A stretch of 64,000 nt of DNA from Pseudomonas sp. PSKL.D1 (GTDB lineage Bacteria > Pseudomonadota > Gammaproteobacteria > Pseudomonadales > Pseudomonadaceae), in the NCBI RefSeq assembly GCF_028898945.1, contig NZ_CP118607.1, positions 2,342,001 through 2,406,000 of the forward strand, in the 5' to 3' direction. Below, piece after piece: positions 20,251 to 30,358 of this stretch (its first letter is position 1; each line of letters starts with the position of its first letter). The notes under the pieces were generated by a model. The model was not told the DNA's origin. It made no database searches and worked only from the letters and a program-made list of their open reading frames with translations. Both the position numbers and the translations under genes were made by a program.

Positions 20251-21585
20251 ATGACCACCACCACCCTGAACGCCCCGACCCTCGACGGCGCCGGCCACAG
20301 CGCCGAGCGCCACGCCCTGCGCAAAGCCGTCCGGGCCAGTTTCATGGGCAACTTCGTCGAATGGTTCGATTACGCCGCCTACGGCTACCTCGCCACCATC
20401 ATCGCCGCCACGTTCTTCCCGCAAACCGACAAGACCAGCGCACTGCTGGCCACCTTCGCGGTGTTTGCCCTGTCATTCCTCGTGCGCCCGCTGGGCGGTG
20501 TGGTTTGGGGGCACATGGGCGATCGCTACGGGCGGCGCAATGCCTTGTCGTTGTCGATCCTGATCATGTCGATTTCCACGTTCTGCATCGGCCTGCTGCC
20601 CACTTATGCGCAAATTGGCCTGTGGGCACCGTGCCTGTTATTGCTGATCCGGTTGGTGCAGGGGTTTTCGGCCTCGGGTGAATACGCCGGTGCTGCTGCC
20701 TTTCTGGCCGAGTACGCACCGCCCGGTCGGCGCGGGTTGTACACCAGTATCGTGCCAGCCAGCACCGCCGCCGGCTTGTTGTTTGGTGCAATGTTCGTGG
20801 CGGTGTTGCACGAGTTGCTCAGCACCGAAGACCTGCACAGCTGGGGCTGGCGCCTGCCGTTTCTGCTGGCCGCGCCCTTTGGCCTGGTGGGGCGCTATAT
20901 CCGCATGAGCCTGCAGGACACGCCCAAGTTCCTGGAGATGGAGCAACGCCTTGAGCGCAAAACCTGCATGGCCCCGGCGCCGATCCGCGAGCTGATGAGC
21001 CAGCACCGGCGCAGCCTGGCCATCGGCCTTGGCGTCACCTGCCTGAACGCCGTGGCGTTCTACCTGTTGCTTAGCTACATGCCGACGTACCTGTCCACCG
21101 AGATGGGCATGACCGAGCGCGATTCGTTCATTGCCTCGACCGTTTCGCTGGCCACCTATATTGGTTTGATTTTCCTGATGGGCAGGTTGTCCGACCGGTA
21201 TGGGCGCAAGACCATGCTGGTAGTGGCCTCGCTGCTGTTTTTGGGCTTGACCGTGCCGCTGTTCAAACTGCTGGAAGGGCAACCGCTGTTGGTGATCCTG
21301 GCGATCCAGATTCTGTTCGGCGCGATGCTGGCCATGAATGACGGCACCTTGCCATGCCTGTTGGCCGAGATTTTCCCCACCCGGGTGCGCTTCAGCGGCT
21401 TTGCCTTGAGCTTCAACCTGGCCAATGCCTTGTTTGGTGGCACGGCGCCGTTCATTGCCACGTGGTTGATCCATGTGACGGGCAACAAGCTCGCACCGGC
21501 CGGGTACCTGCTGGCGGCGGCACTGGTGGCGTTGGTGGCGATGCTCATGTGCCGCGAGACGGCACATGATGCGCTGAAGGATTAA
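20251..21585 (+). CDS. MFS transporter, metabolite:H+ symporter (MHS) family
   Basis: 444 residues with twelve predicted helices. The family marks are the N-terminal FMGNFVEWFDYAAYGYLA, the loop GHMGDRYGRRNAL after helix 2, and RLVQGFSASGEY. MHS members import compounds such as proline, betaine, alpha-ketoglutarate or shikimate with protons. Because it follows the creatinase gene by 126 bp on the same strand, creatine is a reasonable substrate guess (inference). Its stop overlaps the convergent nikE stop by 3 bp. Confidence 0.88.
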   Translation: MTTTTLNAPTLDGAGHSAERHALRKAVRASFMGNFVEWFDYAAYGYLATIIAATFFPQTDKTSALLATFAVFALSFLVRPLGGVVWGHMGDRYGRRNALSLSILIMSISTFCIGLLPTYAQIGLWAPCLLLLIRLVQGFSASGEYAGAAAFLAEYAPPGRRGLYTSIVPASTAAGLLFGAMFVAVLHELLSTEDLHSWGWRLPFLLAAPFGLVGRYIRMSLQDTPKFLEMEQRLERKTCMAPAPIRELMSQHRRSLAIGLGVTCLNAVAFYLLLSYMPTYLSTEMGMTERDSFIASTVSLATYIGLIFLMGRLSDRYGRKTMLVVASLLFLGLTVPLFKLLEGQPLLVILAIQILFGAMLAMNDGTLPCLLAEIFPTRVRFSGFALSFNLANALFGGTAPFIATWLIHVTGNKLAPAGYLLAAALVALVAMLMCRETAHDALKD

Positions 21586-22418
21586 CTGGCCGTAGCCACC
21601 TCTTGGCGGGCGTAACCCGGGCAACTGCCGTCCATGCTGGCCGGCATGGCCGGCAGCACTGCAGCTTGCAGCTGTTGGCCAACCGGGTGCTTGAACACCA
21701 GGCCTGCGTCAACCGGCGTATCTTCAACAACACGCCCGCCGTTCACCACCACCACCCGCTGGCAAAAGTAGCGCACCAGGCTCAGGTCATGGCTGATCAG
21801 CACGAACGCCGTGCCGGTCTGCTGGCGCAAGGCTTCCAGGCGCTGCAACAGTTGCAGTTGCAACACCCGGTCAAGGTTCGACAAGGCCTCATCCAGCACC
21901 ACCATGCGCGGTGAAATGGCCAAGGCCCGGGCAATGTTGGCCCGTTGCAACTGGCCGCCGCTCAATTGATGGGGCAAGCGGTCGGCATGTTCGGCACCCA
22001 GGGCCATCTGGTCCAGCAGTTCTTCGGCGCGGTCACGGCGTTCAGCCTCGTTCAGGCCGCTGAGGTGGCGCAGGGGTTCGGCAATGCTCCAGCCGATGCT
22101 GCGTTGTGGGTTAAATGCGCCGGGGGCGTCCTGAAACACCAACTGCACGGTGCGCTGGAAGTCGCGCGCCAGTTCCCCGCGTAATTGGCTGACGTCGCGC
22201 CCGGCAAAGCTCACCTGGCCTTCGGTCGGGCGTTCCAGGCCAAGCAGCAACCGGGCGAGGGTGCTCTTGCCGCTGCCACTGCTGCCCAGCAAGCCGACGG
22301 ATTGGCCGGCATGCAGCTGAAGGTCGATACCGTCCAGCACTTGCAGCCAGCTGCGCGTGTGCAGCAGCCCGCCGGTACGGTAGCGGTGGCTGAGCTGTTG
22401 TGCGTGAAGCAAGGTCAT
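21582..22418 (-). CDS. nikE: nickel ABC importer ATP-binding protein NikE
   Basis: 278 residues: Walker A GSSGSGKST, Q-loop LVFQDAPGAFNP, signature LSGGQLQRANIARAL, Walker B MVVLDEALS, H-loop LISHDLS. It is the second ATPase of the NikDE pair that powers Ni(II) import through NikBC. The ATG at 22418 overlaps the nikD stop by 4 bp, with coupled translation. The C-terminus is extended by about 20 residues after the usual end. Family-wise it is of the oligopeptide/nickel (OppF) type; assignment to nickel rests on NikA. Confidence 0.9.
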   Translation of the reverse strand: MTLLHAQQLSHRYRTGGLLHTRSWLQVLDGIDLQLHAGQSVGLLGSSGSGKSTLARLLLGLERPTEGQVSFAGRDVSQLRGELARDFQRTVQLVFQDAPGAFNPQRSIGWSIAEPLRHLSGLNEAERRDRAEELLDQMALGAEHADRLPHQLSGGQLQRANIARALAISPRMVVLDEALSNLDRVLQLQLLQRLEALRQQTGTAFVLISHDLSLVRYFCQRVVVVNGGRVVEDTPVDAGLVFKHPVGQQLQAAVLPAMPASMDGSCPGYARQEVATAS

Positions 22419-23185
22419 GTCGGGCTCCCGCAAAGGGTCTGGTGGGCTTGCAGCAGCAGGCGGGCGGTGGCGCTGGCCGGTTTGGCAAACAGCGCATGCA
22501 CGGTTTGGCGTTCGACAATGCGCCCGGCGTCCATCACCGCCACCTGAGCGGCGCAGCGGGCAACCACGCCCATGTCGTGGGTCACCAGCAATACCCCCAG
22601 GCCACGGTCTTGCACCAGCGTCATCAACAGGTCGAGGAAACGGGCCTGGCTCAATGCATCCAGGTCACTGGTGGGTTCGTCCGCCAGCAGAAACGGGGTT
22701 TCGGCCATCAGCGCCAGGGCGATCATCATGCGCTGCAGCATGCCGCCGCTGAGCTGGAAGGCAAATGCCTGCAGCACCCGTGGGCTGTCGCTCAGGCCGA
22801 CCGCATCCAGGCATTGTTGCATCTGCTCACGCGCGCGCGCCCCGGTGATGCCGCGTTGCTTCAGGGTTTCCAGGCCATGGCTGGCCATGTTGCGCACCGG
22901 GTTGAAGGCGCTGCGCGGGTTTTGCAGCACCAGGCTGGCCAGGCGCCCGCGGGCCTGGCTGGCGGCCTGGGAGTTGCCGTCGAGCAGCAACTCGCCCCCC
23001 GTGCGGGCCAGGCCTGGCGGGAGCAGGTCGAGCATGCCCAGGCAACTGAGTGATTTGCCCGAGCCGCTGGCCCCCACCAAGGTGAAGACTTCGCCACGGC
23101 GCAGCTGCAGGTCCACGCCGTGCACCAGCGTGCCGGCCTTGCTTTCGATGCGCAGGCCACGTATTTCAAGGGTCGAGGGGGTCAT
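22415..23185 (-). CDS. nikD: nickel ABC importer ATP-binding protein NikD
   Basis: 256 residues, the normal NikD size. Walker A GASGSGKSLSCLGML, signature LSGGMLQRMMIALAL, Walker B FLLADEPTSDLD, H-loop VTHDMG. It forms a heterodimer with NikE on the inner face of the membrane. Its ATG follows the nikC TAG directly (no gap) and its end overlaps nikE. Confidence 0.92.
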   Translation of the reverse strand: MTPSTLEIRGLRIESKAGTLVHGVDLQLRRGEVFTLVGASGSGKSLSCLGMLDLLPPGLARTGGELLLDGNSQAASQARGRLASLVLQNPRSAFNPVRNMASHGLETLKQRGITGARAREQMQQCLDAVGLSDSPRVLQAFAFQLSGGMLQRMMIALALMAETPFLLADEPTSDLDALSQARFLDLLMTLVQDRGLGVLLVTHDMGVVARCAAQVAVMDAGRIVERQTVHALFAKPASATARLLLQAHQTLCGSPT

Positions 23186-24031
23186 CTAGTGGTGCTCCCG
23201 GGTGGGGTCCAGCCGGTCACGCAGGGCATCGCCCAGCAGGTTGAAGGCCATGACCGAGAAGAAGATCATCAGGCCGGGCAACAACAGCAACTGCGGGTGG
23301 GTCCAGATGAACTCCTTGGCATCGTTGATCATCACGCCCCACTCGGCGGCGGGCGGGGTAACCCCCAGGCCAAGGAACGACAACCCCGACACGTGCAACA
23401 TCATGTGGCCGATGTCCATGGTCGCCAGCACCAGCAGGGGGCCGGCAATGTTCGGCAGCACATGCTGGCGCAGGCGTGCCCAGCGCGAGGCACCGGCCAG
23501 CCGCGCCGCCAGCACGTACTCACGGCCACGCTGGGCGATCACCAGCCCGCGTACCATGCGCGCATACCAGGCCCAGTGAGACAGGGCGATGGCCACGATC
23601 ACATTGGTCAGGCCGGTGCCCAGCAGGGTGACGAAGAAGAACGCCAGCACCAGGGTAGGGAAGGTCATGAACATGTCGCACAGGCGCATCAGCAGCAGGT
23701 CGGTGCGCCCGCCGACAAAGCCGGCCACGCCACCCACGGCGATGCCCAGGGCCAACACCAGCGCCAGGGTGAGCATCACGCTGCCCAACGACAGGCGGGT
23801 GCCGACGATCAAGCGCGAGAGCAGGTCGCGGCCCAGGTGGTCGGTGCCCAGCCAGTGGCTGGCGTCGGGAGCTTGCAGGCGCAGGCTGAGGTTTACCAGG
23901 TCCGGGTCGTGGGGTGCGAGCCAAGGGCCGAACAGTGCCAGCATGGCCAGCAGGCCGACCAGCAGCAGCCCCAGTATCAGGCTGAAGCGGCCTGCCAGCA
24001 TGGGCCGGTGCAACTGGGTCAAAGCAGTCAT
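23186..24031 (-). CDS. nikC: nickel ABC importer permease NikC
   Basis: 281 residues with about six hydrophobic helices. The inner-membrane-component motif is [24 protein letters not shown], contacting an ATPase. The start at ATG 24031 overlaps the nikB stop by 4 bp; a longer frame to 24136 is not needed. The [16 protein letters not shown] segment near residue 60 is typical of DppC/NikC permeases. Confidence 0.93.
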   Translation of the reverse strand: MTALTQLHRPMLAGRFSLILGLLLVGLLAMLALFGPWLAPHDPDLVNLSLRLQAPDASHWLGTDHLGRDLLSRLIVGTRLSLGSVMLTLALVLALGIAVGGVAGFVGGRTDLLLMRLCDMFMTFPTLVLAFFFVTLLGTGLTNVIVAIALSHWAWYARMVRGLVIAQRGREYVLAARLAGASRWARLRQHVLPNIAGPLLVLATMDIGHMMLHVSGLSFLGLGVTPPAAEWGVMINDAKEFIWTHPQLLLLPGLMIFFSVMAFNLLGDALRDRLDPTREHH

Positions 24032-24969
24032 GCGCGGGCACCCTCCAGCCGGCTGCGGGGGTCGAGCCACACGTAGCACACATCCACCACCAGGTTGCAG
24101 AGCATCAACAGGCCGGTGAGCAGCAGGGTGAAGCACTGCATCACCGGGAAGTCCCGGTTGAGCACCGCCGACACGGCGAAACGGCCAACGCCCGGCCAGG
24201 CGAAGATGGTCTCGATCACCAGTGCACCGCCAATCAGCTCACCTACGTGCATGCCGGTTGCGGTCACGAAGGGCAGCCAGGCATTGCGCAGAATGTGGTC
24301 ACGCCACACCCGGCGCTCCGGCAGGCCGCGGGCGCGGGCATAGGTGACGTAGCGCTGGCCGCTGGCCTCCAGCAGGCTTGCCCGCAACAGCCGGGCATTG
24401 ATCGACATAGACATCAGTGCGATGGCCAGCACCGGCATCACCAGGTGCGCGGCACTGCCCCGGCCCAACGGCGGCAGCCAGCCCAGCCACAGCGAAAACA
24501 GCGCGATCAGCAAGAATGCCAGCCAGAAATTGGGCATGGACACGCCCAGAAACGTCACCGCACGCACGGCATGGTCAGGCCAACGCCCCTGCCAGCGTGC
24601 CGCCAGCAACCCCAGCGGGATCGACAGCAGCAGCGTGCACGCCAGGGCCAGGCTGCCCAATTGCAGGGTGGCGGGCAGGTAGTACAGCAAATCGTCGAGC
24701 ACCGGCCGGCCCGTGAGGTAGGAGATGCCGAAGTCCAGGTGCAAGGCCTTCCACAGCCAGCTCAGGTATTGCTGGTAAAGCGGCAGGTCCAGCCCGAGGG
24801 CATGGCGCACTTCGGCAATGGCGGCATCGGTTGGGGGGATGTGCGACAGGCGCAAATAGTCCAGCGCCGGGTCGGTGCTGCCCAGGTGCAGCAACACGAA
24901 CACCAGCAGCGACACGCCGAGCATCACCGGCACCAGCAACAACAGGCGCAGGCAGAGGTAACGCAACAT
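24028..24969 (-). CDS. nikB: nickel ABC importer permease NikB
   Basis: 313 residues, same length range as E. coli NikB, with an N-terminal helix ([20 protein letters not shown]), five further helices, and the ATPase-contact motif [20 protein letters not shown]. It starts one base after the nikA stop (TGACATG). It forms the membrane channel together with NikC. Confidence 0.93.
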   Translation of the reverse strand: MLRYLCLRLLLLVPVMLGVSLLVFVLLHLGSTDPALDYLRLSHIPPTDAAIAEVRHALGLDLPLYQQYLSWLWKALHLDFGISYLTGRPVLDDLLYYLPATLQLGSLALACTLLLSIPLGLLAARWQGRWPDHAVRAVTFLGVSMPNFWLAFLLIALFSLWLGWLPPLGRGSAAHLVMPVLAIALMSMSINARLLRASLLEASGQRYVTYARARGLPERRVWRDHILRNAWLPFVTATGMHVGELIGGALVIETIFAWPGVGRFAVSAVLNRDFPVMQCFTLLLTGLLMLCNLVVDVCYVWLDPRSRLEGARA

Positions 24970-24970
24970 G

Positions 24971-26545
24971 TCAGGGCTCCTGCTTTGGTGTCATGGCTTC
25001 GAACGGCACATCGAACAGGGTGCTGCCAAACTGCACGTTGGCCACCGAGTCCCGGCGCACGCTGATGGCGGTGAGGTAGGAAATGGGCAGGTACACGGCT
25101 TGCTCGTGCAAGGTGGTGAGGATGTACCGGTACTGCTCGGCACGCTGTTGCTCGTCGGTGCTGGCCAGGACCTGGCCGATGCGTTGGTCCAGCTCGTCCT
25201 TGATTGCCAGCCCGCGCTGGGCCATGTAGTCGGCGTGGCCGGCATAGCGCATGGAACTGACAAATGAATGCGGGTCGTAGGGGGCGCCCCAGGTGTCGGC
25301 GAAGATCATGCCGAAGTCGCCATCACGTTGCCGGCGCACCAGTGCGCCTTCTTCCACGGCGCGCAGGTCGATTTGGATGCCGACCTTGGCCAGCTCGCCC
25401 TGCAGCGCTTCTGCCAGGCTTTTTTGCAGGGCGCTGGTGCCGAGAAACACCAACTCGATGGCCAGCGGTTCGCCGCCCTTGCTGCGCACCGCCTGGTTCG
25501 GGCCCAGCACCCAGCCTGCTGCATCAAGGTTGCGTGCGGCCGGGGCCGGGTCGTAGGGGTAGGGCTTCAGGCCCAGGTCGGCATAGGGCATGTTGGGCGC
25601 GAACAGGGTGTCTGCGCGTGGCTCCAGGCCGTACAGCATCTTGTCGATCAGGGTTTGCTTGTCCACCGCTTCATTGATCGCCCGGCGCACGGCCAGGTCA
25701 CGGGTGGCGCCGCGGCCGGTGTTCATTGCCAGCGTACGGGTGGCCAGTGGGGCCGACAGCGCCGTGGCGTAGCCTTGGTCGCGCAGGCGCACGAAGGTGC
25801 CGGCGGTGATTTCACCCGCGGCGCCCTGAATCAGCTCGATCTCCCCGGCCTGCAAGGCCAGTGCACGGCTGTTGGGGTCGGGGATGACACGCACCATCAC
25901 TTCGCCGTAGGCCGGCTTTGGCCCCCAGTAATCAGGGTTGCGCCGGAAGCGGTCGAACTCGCCCAGGCGCGATTCGGTACGTACCCACGGCCCGGTGCCG
26001 GCCGGCTGGCCAGGTTTGGCCTGAGGCGAGGCGAAGCGCAGTGGGCGCACTTGGGCCAGTTCCATCAGGGTCGGGTAGTAGGGGTGCTTGAGCACCAGGC
26101 GCAGGGTCAGTCGGCCGGGCGCCTCGACACGTTCAAGGGTGGTGACCAGCTCCATCCAGCGGTGGCGTTGGCTGTTGGCCAGCACGGCATCCAGGTTGGC
26201 CTTGGCCGCTGCTGCATCAAACGGCGTGCCGTCGCTGAAGCGCACCCCGTCACGCAGGGTGAAGGTGTAGGCCATGCCATCGTCCGATACGTGCCAGGCC
26301 GTGGCCAGCCAGGGTTCGACGGTACCGGCGGCGGTGTAGCGCACCAGCGGTTCGTAAACCATGGCCTGGGCGTACATCTGGTTGGGCGAGTAGCCGCGTG
26401 GGTCGAGCGGGCCTGCGTTGACGGGCCAGGAGTAGACCAGCGTCGGGCCTGCGGGGTTGCTCTCGCTGGCCTGCGCCAAGGCGCTTGCGACGAGCACGAC
26501 GAAGCCCCACAGGGCGTGGTTTCGTTTACCTGGCTGTTGCTTCAC
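24971..26545 (-). CDS. nikA: periplasmic nickel-binding protein NikA
   Basis: 524 residues from GTG 26545, the same length as E. coli NikA. The N-terminus has a signal peptide ([18 protein letters not shown]). Strong family matches run throughout: [56 protein letters not shown]. It binds Ni, probably as a Ni-histidine chelate, and passes it to NikBC. The longer frame to 26644 would hide the signal peptide, so GTG is chosen. The operon order nikABCDE is complete, but no nikR gene lies in the window. The urease block 4.4 kb away is a likely consumer of the nickel. Confidence 0.94.
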   Translation of the reverse strand: MKQQPGKRNHALWGFVVLVASALAQASESNPAGPTLVYSWPVNAGPLDPRGYSPNQMYAQAMVYEPLVRYTAAGTVEPWLATAWHVSDDGMAYTFTLRDGVRFSDGTPFDAAAAKANLDAVLANSQRHRWMELVTTLERVEAPGRLTLRLVLKHPYYPTLMELAQVRPLRFASPQAKPGQPAGTGPWVRTESRLGEFDRFRRNPDYWGPKPAYGEVMVRVIPDPNSRALALQAGEIELIQGAAGEITAGTFVRLRDQGYATALSAPLATRTLAMNTGRGATRDLAVRRAINEAVDKQTLIDKMLYGLEPRADTLFAPNMPYADLGLKPYPYDPAPAARNLDAAGWVLGPNQAVRSKGGEPLAIELVFLGTSALQKSLAEALQGELAKVGIQIDLRAVEEGALVRRQRDGDFGMIFADTWGAPYDPHSFVSSMRYAGHADYMAQRGLAIKDELDQRIGQVLASTDEQQRAEQYRYILTTLHEQAVYLPISYLTAISVRRDSVANVQFGSTLFDVPFEAMTPKQEP

Positions 26546-26680
26546 ACGGCGTCCCCAATTCAACGGAGGCCGTAGGCTAGAGAAGGGGGCAAGTGATGTC
26601 CATGTAAAATCACGTTGCCGGAAGTTACAAAATGCAACGGGCAACCCCCACGCTTGACGCCTTCAGCGTGGATTGAACTG

Positions 26681-26706
26681 GTATGACAGCGCGTGCTGGG
26701 TAATAC
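26681..26706. promoter_or_regulatory. imperfect GTATGA/TAATAC palindrome, candidate NikR operator
   Basis: GTATGA-N14-TAATAC lies 135 bp before nikA. The E. coli NikR operator is GTATGA-N16-TCATAC, so one half is exact, the other has one mismatch, and spacing is 2 bp short. A separate 7-bp hairpin (CCACGCT / AGCGTGG, 26648-26671) lies beside it. Confidence 0.3.
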
Positions 26707-26759
26707 TGCCAGCAACCAAGCCCGCCAAGCGCCGTTGTGCAGACAGAGCGGGCAGTATT
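26702..26759 (+). promoter_or_regulatory. inverted repeat in the sitA upstream region, possible leader RNA structure
   Basis: AATACTGCC (26702-26710) and GGCAGTATT (26751-26759) form a perfect 9-bp stem enclosing 40 nt. In that loop, short CCCGC/GCGGG arms could also pair. It ends 44 bp before the sitA ATG. It could be a 5' leader element or two operator half-sites; I recognise no known riboswitch class. Confidence 0.35.
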
Positions 26760-26803
26760 CCGTGAACCTAGCCGTTTCCTCTGACAAGACGTGGAAGTGA
26801 CGG

Positions 26804-27727
26804 ATGTTCGAAACAGGCAAGCTCTCTCTACATTCCTGGCGCCTTGCCGGCGCTTTCGTTGCTGCGTTGCTGCTGGCGCTGCCTGCCGCTGCCGCGGAAA
26901 AATTCAAGGTGGTGACCACCTTCACCATCATTGCCGACATGGCCCGGAACGTGGCGGGTGATGCCGCCGAGGTGGAATCGATCACCAAGCCCGGTGCCGA
27001 GATCCACAATTATTCCCCCACCCCCGGCGACCTGCGCCGCGCCCAGGGCGCCCAGTTGGTGTTGTGGAACGGCCTGAACCTGGAGTTGTGGTTCGAGAAG
27101 TTCTTCCAGCGCCTGCAGCATGTACCGGGCGTGGTGGTGTCGGAGGGCATCGAGCCCATGGGCATCAGTGCCGGGCCGTACAGCGGCAAGCCCAACCCGC
27201 ATGCGTGGATGTCGCCACGCAACGCACAAATCTACGTGGACAACATCCGCGACGCACTGGTGCAACATGACCCGGCCAACGCGGCGGTCTACATCCGTAA
27301 CGCCGAAGTCTACAAGGCGCAGATCGAAGCCACGGTCGCGCCCATTCGCGAACGTATCGGGCAAATCCCGCCGGCCCGGCGCTGGCTGGTCAGCAGCGAA
27401 GGGGCGTTTTCCTACCTGGCGCGTGATTTCGAACTCAAAGAACTGTACCTGTGGCCGATCAATGCCGACCAGCAGGGCACACCCAACCAGGTGCGCAAGG
27501 TCATCGACGCGGTCAAGGCCAATGCCATCCCGGTGGTGTTCAGTGAAAGCACCGTTTCCGACAAGCCTGCCCGCCAGGTGGCCCGTGAAACGGGGGCACA
27601 CTATGGTGGCGTACTCTATGTGGATTCGCTGAGTGCCGCCGACGGCCCGGTGCCCACCTACCTGGACCTGCTGCGCGTCACCACCGAGACCATCAGCCAA
27701 GGGCTGAGCGAGGCACCCGGCCAATGA
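26804..27727 (+). CDS. sitA: Mn/Fe-type ABC importer, periplasmic binding protein (SitA/YfeA-like)
   Basis: 307 residues with a signal peptide (FVAALLLALPAAAA, cleavage near residue 31). The four metal ligands of the manganese cluster A-I proteins are visible: His in AEIHNYSPTP, His in NPHAWMSP, Glu in SSEGAFSYL and Asp in YVDSLSAADGP. There is no His-rich loop of the zinc (ZnuA) type, which favours Mn or Fe(II). It is first in sitABCD, overlapping sitB by 4 bp. Upstream lies a structured 258-bp region shared with nikA. Confidence 0.88.
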   Translation: MFETGKLSLHSWRLAGAFVAALLLALPAAAAEKFKVVTTFTIIADMARNVAGDAAEVESITKPGAEIHNYSPTPGDLRRAQGAQLVLWNGLNLELWFEKFFQRLQHVPGVVVSEGIEPMGISAGPYSGKPNPHAWMSPRNAQIYVDNIRDALVQHDPANAAVYIRNAEVYKAQIEATVAPIRERIGQIPPARRWLVSSEGAFSYLARDFELKELYLWPINADQQGTPNQVRKVIDAVKANAIPVVFSESTVSDKPARQVARETGAHYGGVLYVDSLSAADGPVPTYLDLLRVTTETISQGLSEAPGQ

Positions 27728-28620
27728 ACCAGTTCAACGCGCCCGCCAACGAACACGCCCAGGCCCTGGCAACCGGCATTGTCGTGCAGGGCGCCACGGT
27801 CACCTACCGCAACGGCCATACAGCCTTGCAGGATGCCAGTTTCGTGCTGCCCGCCGGCAGCATCACCGCGCTGGTGGGCATCAACGGTTCGGGCAAGTCG
27901 ACCTTGTTCAAGGCCATCATGGGCCTGGTGCGGTTGGCGGCGGGGCAGATCAGCGTGCTGGGCATGCCTGCCGACAAAGCCCTGCGCCAGAAGTCCACCG
28001 CCTACGTGCCCCAGGCCGAGGAAGTGGACTGGGACTTCCCGGTGCTGGTCGAGGACGTGGTGATGATGGGCCGTTACGGTCACATGGGCCCCTTGCGCAT
28101 CGCCCGCCGTGCCGACCATGCCGCCGTGGACGCGGCGCTGCAGCGCGTTGGCATGGGCGAGCTGCGCAAGCGGCAGATCGGTGAGTTGTCTGGCGGGCAG
28201 CGCAAACGCGTGTTCCTGGCCCGCGCTTTGGCCCAGGACAGCCGGGTCATCCTGCTCGACGAGCCCTTTACCGGGGTGGACGTGAAAACCGAAGACCAGA
28301 TCATCCAGCTGTTGCGCGAGTTGCGTGCCGAAGGCCGGGTGATGCTGGTGTCCACGCACAACCTGGGCTCGGTGCCCGAGTTCTGCGACCGCGTGGTGCT
28401 GATCAAGCGCACCGTGCTGGCCAGCGGCCCGACCGATGAGGTGTACACCCGCGCCAACCTTGAGCGGGCATTTGGTGGTGTGCTGCGCCACTTTGCCCTG
28501 ATGGGGGGCGATGCCCAGTCGCAGCCGCCCGTGACGGTGTTCAGCGATGACGAGCGCCCGCTGATCCTGCGCGATGGCCTGCCCGCGCGCCGTGAGCGGG
28601 AAGATGGGGACGACGCATGA
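27724..28620 (+). CDS. sitB: Mn/Fe-type ABC importer ATPase (SitB-like)
   Basis: 298 residues. Walker A GINGSGKSTLF, signature ELSGGQRKRVFLARAL, Walker B VILLDEPFTGVD, H-loop STHNLG. It energises the SitC/SitD permease. The ATGA overlaps at both ends show tight coupling with sitA and sitC. The C-terminal tail (VTVFSDDERPLILRDG) is an extension found in SitB/YfeB proteins. Confidence 0.9.
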   Translation: MNQFNAPANEHAQALATGIVVQGATVTYRNGHTALQDASFVLPAGSITALVGINGSGKSTLFKAIMGLVRLAAGQISVLGMPADKALRQKSTAYVPQAEEVDWDFPVLVEDVVMMGRYGHMGPLRIARRADHAAVDAALQRVGMGELRKRQIGELSGGQRKRVFLARALAQDSRVILLDEPFTGVDVKTEDQIIQLLRELRAEGRVMLVSTHNLGSVPEFCDRVVLIKRTVLASGPTDEVYTRANLERAFGGVLRHFALMGGDAQSQPPVTVFSDDERPLILRDGLPARREREDGDDA

Positions 28621-29477
28621 TCGACCTGCTGCTTGAGCCGCTCGCCTACGGCTACATGCGTAACGCCATGTGGGTGTCGATGCTGGTGGGCGGCGTGTGC
28701 GCCTTCCTGTCCTGTTACCTGATGCTCAAGGGCTGGTCGCTGATCGGCGATGCCTTGTCGCATTCCATTGTGCCGGGGGTAGCAGGGGCCTACATGCTGG
28801 GCCTGCCGTTTTCCCTGGGGGCGTTTTTTGCCGGTGGCCTGGCTTCGGCGGCGTTGCTGTTCCTGCAGCGGCGCACCCGGCTGAAAGAGGACGTGGTGAT
28901 CGGCATGATCTTCACCTCGTTCTTTGGCCTGGGGCTGTTCATGGTGTCGCTGTCACCCACGGCGGTGAACATTCAGACCATCGTGCTCGGCAACATCCTG
29001 GCCATTACCCCGGGGGACACCCTGCAACTGGCAATCATCGGGCTGGTGTCGCTGGCGGTGCTGCTGGCCAAGTGGCGCGACCTGATGCTGACCTTCTTCG
29101 ACGAGAACCAGGCGCGCGCGGTGGGCATCCGCCCAACCCGGCTCAAGCTGCTGTTCTTCATGTTGCTGTCGGCCTCCACGGTGGCAGCGCTGCAGACGGT
29201 CGGGGCGTTTCTGGTGATCTGCATGGTCATCACCCCTGGGGCAACGGCCTACCTGCTGAGTGACCGTTTCCCGCGGCTGTTGGTGATTGCGGTGAGTATC
29301 GGCAGCATCACCAGCCTGGTCGGCACCTACCTGAGCTACTACCTCGATGGCGCCACCGGGGGCGTGATCGTGGTGCTGCAAACGCTGATTTTCCTGCTGG
29401 TGTTCGTGTTTGCCCGCAAGCACGGCCTGTTTGCCGCCAGGCGTCGCCGGGCACAGGCGCTGGAGGTGCAGGCATGA
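28617..29477 (+). CDS. sitC: Mn/Fe-type ABC importer permease (SitC-like)
   Basis: 286 residues with about eight hydrophobic segments, of the ABC-3 (cluster 9) permease family: FLSCYLMLKGWSLIGDALSHS near the start, and ENQARAVGIRPTRLKLLFFM in the middle. It pairs with SitD to form the channel. It overlaps both neighbours by 4 bp. Confidence 0.9.
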   Translation: MIDLLLEPLAYGYMRNAMWVSMLVGGVCAFLSCYLMLKGWSLIGDALSHSIVPGVAGAYMLGLPFSLGAFFAGGLASAALLFLQRRTRLKEDVVIGMIFTSFFGLGLFMVSLSPTAVNIQTIVLGNILAITPGDTLQLAIIGLVSLAVLLAKWRDLMLTFFDENQARAVGIRPTRLKLLFFMLLSASTVAALQTVGAFLVICMVITPGATAYLLSDRFPRLLVIAVSIGSITSLVGTYLSYYLDGATGGVIVVLQTLIFLLVFVFARKHGLFAARRRRAQALEVQA

Positions 29478-30316
29478 GCAGCCTCGACGTGTTGCTGCAA
29501 CCGTTTCAGTTCGACTTCATGGTCAGTGCGCTGCTCATCGCGGTGCTGATTGCCATCCCGATGGCGTTGCTGTCGTGCTTTCTGGTGCTCAAGGGCTGGG
29601 CGCTGCTGGGCGATGCCATTGCCCATGCGGTGTTTCCGGGTGTGGTGATCGCCTATATCGTGAACATCCCCTATGCCATTGGTGCCTTCGTGGCGGGCAT
29701 GTTCTGCGCCGTTTCCACCGGTTTTCTCAAGCAGAACAGCCGCATCAAGCAGGACACGGTGATGGGCATCGTCTACTCCGGCATGTTCGGCCTGGGCCTG
29801 GTGCTGTACCTGAAGATCGAGTCCGACGTGCACCTGGACCACATCCTGTTCGGCGACATCCTCGGCATCAGCACTGAAGACTTGTGGCTGTGCGGCGGCA
29901 TTGCCTTGCTGACCTGCGTGGTGGTTGGCGCCAAGTGGCGGGACTTGATGCTGCACACCTTCGATGCCGTGCAGGCGCACGCGGTGGGGTTGCGCACCGG
30001 TTGGCTGCATTACGGCCTGCTGTGCCTGATTTCGCTGGCGGTGGTGGGCGCACTGAAGGCCTCGGGGTTGATCCTGGCCATCGCCCTGCTGATTGCGCCG
30101 GGGGCGATTGCGGCGCTGTGGACGCGGCAGTTCAGCCACATGCTGTGGGTGGCGCTGGTGGTTGCCATTGGCTGCTCGTTCCTTGGCGTATACGGCTCCT
30201 TCTTCCTCGACAGCGCACCGGCGCCGACCATCGTGGTGGTGTTCGCCATGGTGTTCATGCTGACCCTGGCCGTGCAGGCCAAAGCGCCCGTTGAGGCAGC
30301 ACACAAGGAGGGATGA
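29474..30316 (+). CDS. sitD: Mn/Fe-type ABC importer permease (SitD-like)
   Basis: 280 residues, a diverged paralogue of SitC, with the matching LLSCFLVLKGWALLGDAIAHA and DAVQAHAVGLRTGWLHYGLL motifs. Two permease genes in one operon are the hallmark of the Sit/Yfe four-gene type. A small GC hairpin follows the stop at once. Confidence 0.9.
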   Translation: MSSLDVLLQPFQFDFMVSALLIAVLIAIPMALLSCFLVLKGWALLGDAIAHAVFPGVVIAYIVNIPYAIGAFVAGMFCAVSTGFLKQNSRIKQDTVMGIVYSGMFGLGLVLYLKIESDVHLDHILFGDILGISTEDLWLCGGIALLTCVVVGAKWRDLMLHTFDAVQAHAVGLRTGWLHYGLLCLISLAVVGALKASGLILAIALLIAPGAIAALWTRQFSHMLWVALVVAIGCSFLGVYGSFFLDSAPAPTIVVVFAMVFMLTLAVQAKAPVEAAHKEG

Positions 30317-30336
30317 CACCCGGCGCAGGCCGGGTG
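30317..30336 (+). terminator. short GC hairpin after sitD
   Basis: CACCCGG and CCGGGTG with a 6-nt loop, starting right after the sitD stop; no T-run, so it is a weak terminator at best. Confidence 0.45.
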
Positions 30337-30358
30337 CCAAACCCTTGATCACAGGTGG

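Noticed and set aside
24031..24136. Longer N-terminus for nikC
   Set aside because: The extra 35 codons lie within nikB and lack a ribosome site; ATG 24031 gives the normal 4-bp overlap and family length.
26804..30316. Metal importer taken as zinc-specific ZnuABC
   Set aside because: The binding protein has no His-rich loop and the operon has two permease genes, as in the Mn/Fe Sit/Yfe type.
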